Positions 13,725-14,789 of a stretch of 14,789 nucleotides of DNA are shown here, piece after piece (position 1 is the stretch's first letter; every line of letters starts with the position of its first letter). The position numbers were made by a program, and so were the translations under genes. The stretch spans positions 1 through 14,789 of the forward strand of contig JAUWLY010000029.1 of NCBI GenBank assembly GCA_030613445.1. The letters are read 5' to 3'. A model generated the notes under the pieces. It ran no database searches. It was not told the DNA's origin and saw only the letters and a program-made list of their open reading frames with translations. Origin of the DNA: Candidatus Stahliibacteriota bacterium. GTDB taxonomy: Bacteria > Hydrothermota > Tepidihabitantia > SM23-42.

Positions 13725-13752
13725 TTGACATGAGCAGGAAAAAGAGTTAAAT
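13725..13752 (+). promoter_or_regulatory. Promoter of the secreted-protein/GYD gene pair
   Basis: TTGACA (13725-13730) is followed after 16 bp by TTAAAT (13747-13752), a 4/6 match to TATAAT; TAAATT one base on fits equally. The gap to the next ATG (13776) holds AGGAG (13766-13770). It diverges from the atl promoter, with 41 bp between the two -35 boxes. Confidence 0.5.
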
Positions 13753-13775
13753 TTGTATATAGCATAGGAGATTGT

Positions 13776-14177
13776 ATGAAGAAAACATTATCCGCATTGA
13801 TCAGTAGTTGTATAATATTGGCATTTGTTATACCATGCTGGGCTGAAGATTTCAGCTCGCCCAGAGCAACACTTGAAACATTGTTTCAAGCAATCCGCGA
13901 TCGTGATAAAGAACTCTGTGCCGCATGCGTTAGTGAAGAGTTACGTCAAGAGATGCTTGAGAACTGGGATGAATCTGATCTGCCTGATGAATTCGAATAT
14001 GAAATATTAGAAGAGGAGATCGGTGAATCCGAGGCTGTAGTTAAGATCAAAATGATTAGTGATGAATACGGTGAGGAAGAGGATGAGCTATGGTTAATAA
14101 AAGAGGCTGATGGCTGGAAGATCACCATGGATACATACGATGATTATGAGGATATCGATACTTGTAGCGAATGGTGA
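13776..14177 (+). CDS. Small secreted acidic protein, DUF4878/NTF2-like in outline
   Basis: A 133-residue exported protein. A clear signal peptide (KK then a hydrophobic stretch, residues 1-23) ends in CWA, with cleavage expected before E24. The mature part of about 110 residues is very acidic. It starts with SSPRATLETLFQAIRDRDKE (27-46), the opening of DUF4878/NTF2-like domains, and ends with ELWLIKEADGWKI (104-116), the usual closing strand pair of that fold. Such domains occur in small periplasmic or surface proteins without a known activity. C22 lies in the signal, and C48, C51 and C130 could form disulfides. AGGAG precedes the ATG by five bases. The GYD gene follows 35 nt later and is probably co-transcribed. 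The fold is inferred from pattern only. Confidence 0.75.
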   Translation: MKKTLSALISSCIILAFVIPCWAEDFSSPRATLETLFQAIRDRDKELCAACVSEELRQEMLENWDESDLPDEFEYEILEEEIGESEAVVKIKMISDEYGEEEDELWLIKEADGWKITMDTYDDYEDIDTCSEW

Positions 14178-14187
14178 GTAGGGCAGA

Positions 14188-14202
14188 ACGCGCCTAGCGC
14201 GT
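14188..14202 (+). other. GC-rich hairpin abutting the GYD gene ribosome site
   Basis: ACGCGC-CTA-GCGCGT is a perfect 6-bp stem with a three-base loop. It ends directly against the AGGAG (14203-14207) of the following gene. It is much richer in G and C than its surroundings. It could slow translation start or processing between the two genes; this is inference. Confidence 0.45.
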
Positions 14203-14212
14203 AGGAGATAAT

Positions 14213-14509
14213 ATGACAACATATATACTGGCAACAAGACTTTCACCTGAATTGACCAAAGATGTAAAAAGACGTGCTGAGATAGGTCGAAAATGGCTTG
14301 AGAAGGTAAAGAAAAATTGTCCAGAGGTTAAATTTCTTGCCCATTATGCACTCTTGGGCCCCTATGATTTTCTTGATATATATGAGGCGCCTGATGAACA
14401 ATCAGCAGCGAGGGTTTCTATGATCAGCTTATCGGGCGGAGCGGTTGCCGCTGAGTCGTGGACTGCTATTCCCTATAAGAACTTTCTTGAGCTTATTGAA
14501 GATTTGTAG
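14213..14509 (+). CDS. GYD-domain protein
   Basis: A 98-residue soluble protein of the GYD family, a ferredoxin-like alpha/beta fold named for a Gly-x-Tyr-Asp motif. The motif is GPYD at 49-52 in HYALLGPYDFLDIYEAPDE (44-62). TTYILATRLSPE opens the domain, and the variable helix reads SAARVSMISLSGG (64-76). The function of the family is unknown; members are small and often stand alone. The ATG has AGGAG at five-base spacing, preceded by a GC hairpin. It lies 35 nt after the secreted-protein gene on the same strand and converges on the partial gene at the right edge with a 35-nt gap. Confidence 0.9.
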   Translation: MTTYILATRLSPELTKDVKRRAEIGRKWLEKVKKNCPEVKFLAHYALLGPYDFLDIYEAPDEQSAARVSMISLSGGAVAAESWTAIPYKNFLELIEDL

Positions 14510-14535
14510 AGTCGGTTCTGACTCAATAAATTGAG
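14509..14535. other. Overlapping small inverted repeats between convergent genes
   Basis: GAGTC (14509-14513) can pair with GACTC (14520-14524), or CTCAA (14522-14526) with TTGAG (14531-14535). The two stems share bases and exclude each other. They lie between convergent genes, where a two-way terminator is expected, but neither side has a strong T run. Confidence 0.25.
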
Positions 14536-14544
14536 GAAGAAGGT

Positions 14545-14789
14545 CTATTTTTTCTTGAATAAACCAAAAAGACCGCCACGTTCTTTTTCATCTTCTTTCT
14601 TTTCTTCCGTCTTTTCAACTGGTTTCAGAGTCTCGGTTTTCTGAACGATCTTAACCAATCCCGAAGAGCTCCGCCCATATAGGATACGTGCGGTTTCGAA
14701 TTCTGAAACACTTGCTTTTGACGCGATATCTTTGATAACCCGTGATCCATCAACAAATGACAGAATTTTCCATTCTTCGGGTTTTAGAT
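14545..14789 (-). CDS. C-terminal part of a PATAN/DUF4388-associated winged-helix protein (start beyond the right end)
   Basis: The minus strand reads 80 codons from the window edge to a TAG at 14547-14545. The segment KPEEWKILSFVDG, then IKDIASKASVSEFETARILY and GLVKIV, is the winged-helix tail that often follows a DUF4388 (PATAN) domain. Those proteins occur in bacterial signalling and gliding or twitching systems. The tail ends in a charged, low-complexity linker (ETLKPVEKTEEKKEDEKER) and a terminal GGLFGLFKKK, which resembles a short amphipathic docking or membrane-contact peptide. The defining N-terminal domain is outside the window, so the family name is an inference from this tail alone. 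Confidence 0.65.
   Translation of the reverse strand, partial: LKPEEWKILSFVDGSRVIKDIASKASVSEFETARILYGRSSSGLVKIVQKTETLKPVEKTEEKKEDEKERGGLFGLFKKK

Overview
The window carries 17 protein genes (two cut by the window ends) and no RNA gene, insertion sequence or CRISPR array that I can see. The base composition is moderately AT-rich, the genetic code is standard, and the genes are tightly packed. The content suggests an uncultured anaerobic bacterium, possibly of a WOR-3/Stahlbacteria- or FCB-like candidate lineage. The clues are a cytoplasmic reductive-dehalogenase-like protein, a PATAN-type C-terminus, DivIVA, archaemetzincin and heavy c-di-GMP wiring. The lineage is an inference; only a phylogeny would settle it.

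Left block, minus strand (3504 to 1): a promoter drives a stomatin/slipin (SPFH) membrane protein, an archaemetzincin zinc protease, a class V alanine-glyoxylate-type aminotransferase and a MEDS-GGDEF diguanylate cyclase. Junctions are a 4-nt overlap, an 8-nt overlap and a 1-nt gap. A DivIVA-domain protein follows 30 nt later and runs off the window. Diverging from this operon is a GHL10-type glycosidase-like protein (3600-4667).

Centre: a 340-nt non-coding stretch (4668-5007) holds three clusters of degenerate 7-8-bp tandem repeats in both orientations. A promoter then starts a compact six-gene plus-strand run: folK, a deoxynucleoside kinase, panB, a five-PAS HD-GYP phosphodiesterase, a reductive-dehalogenase-like Fe-S protein and a Na+/Ca2+ exchanger-family transporter (5008-11555).

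Right block: queF with its own promoter, an ARPP-1 (DUF6569) lipoprotein, a convergent alkyltransferase-like DNA-repair protein (atl), a small secreted acidic protein, a GYD-domain protein, and the C-terminal end of a winged-helix/PATAN-type protein.

A unifying observation concerns promoters. Six candidate sites all have TTGACA/T, exactly 16 bp of spacer, and a TATAAT-like -10. At the GHL10-like gene, folK and queF the ATG lies only 5-7 nt beyond the -10 and there is no Shine-Dalgarno, so these mRNAs are probably leaderless. Most operon-internal genes and several promoter-proximal ones instead have AGGAGG-type ribosome sites. Two c-di-GMP enzymes of opposite activity (GGDEF at 145-1149, HD-GYP at 6898-9522) lie in the same neighbourhood.
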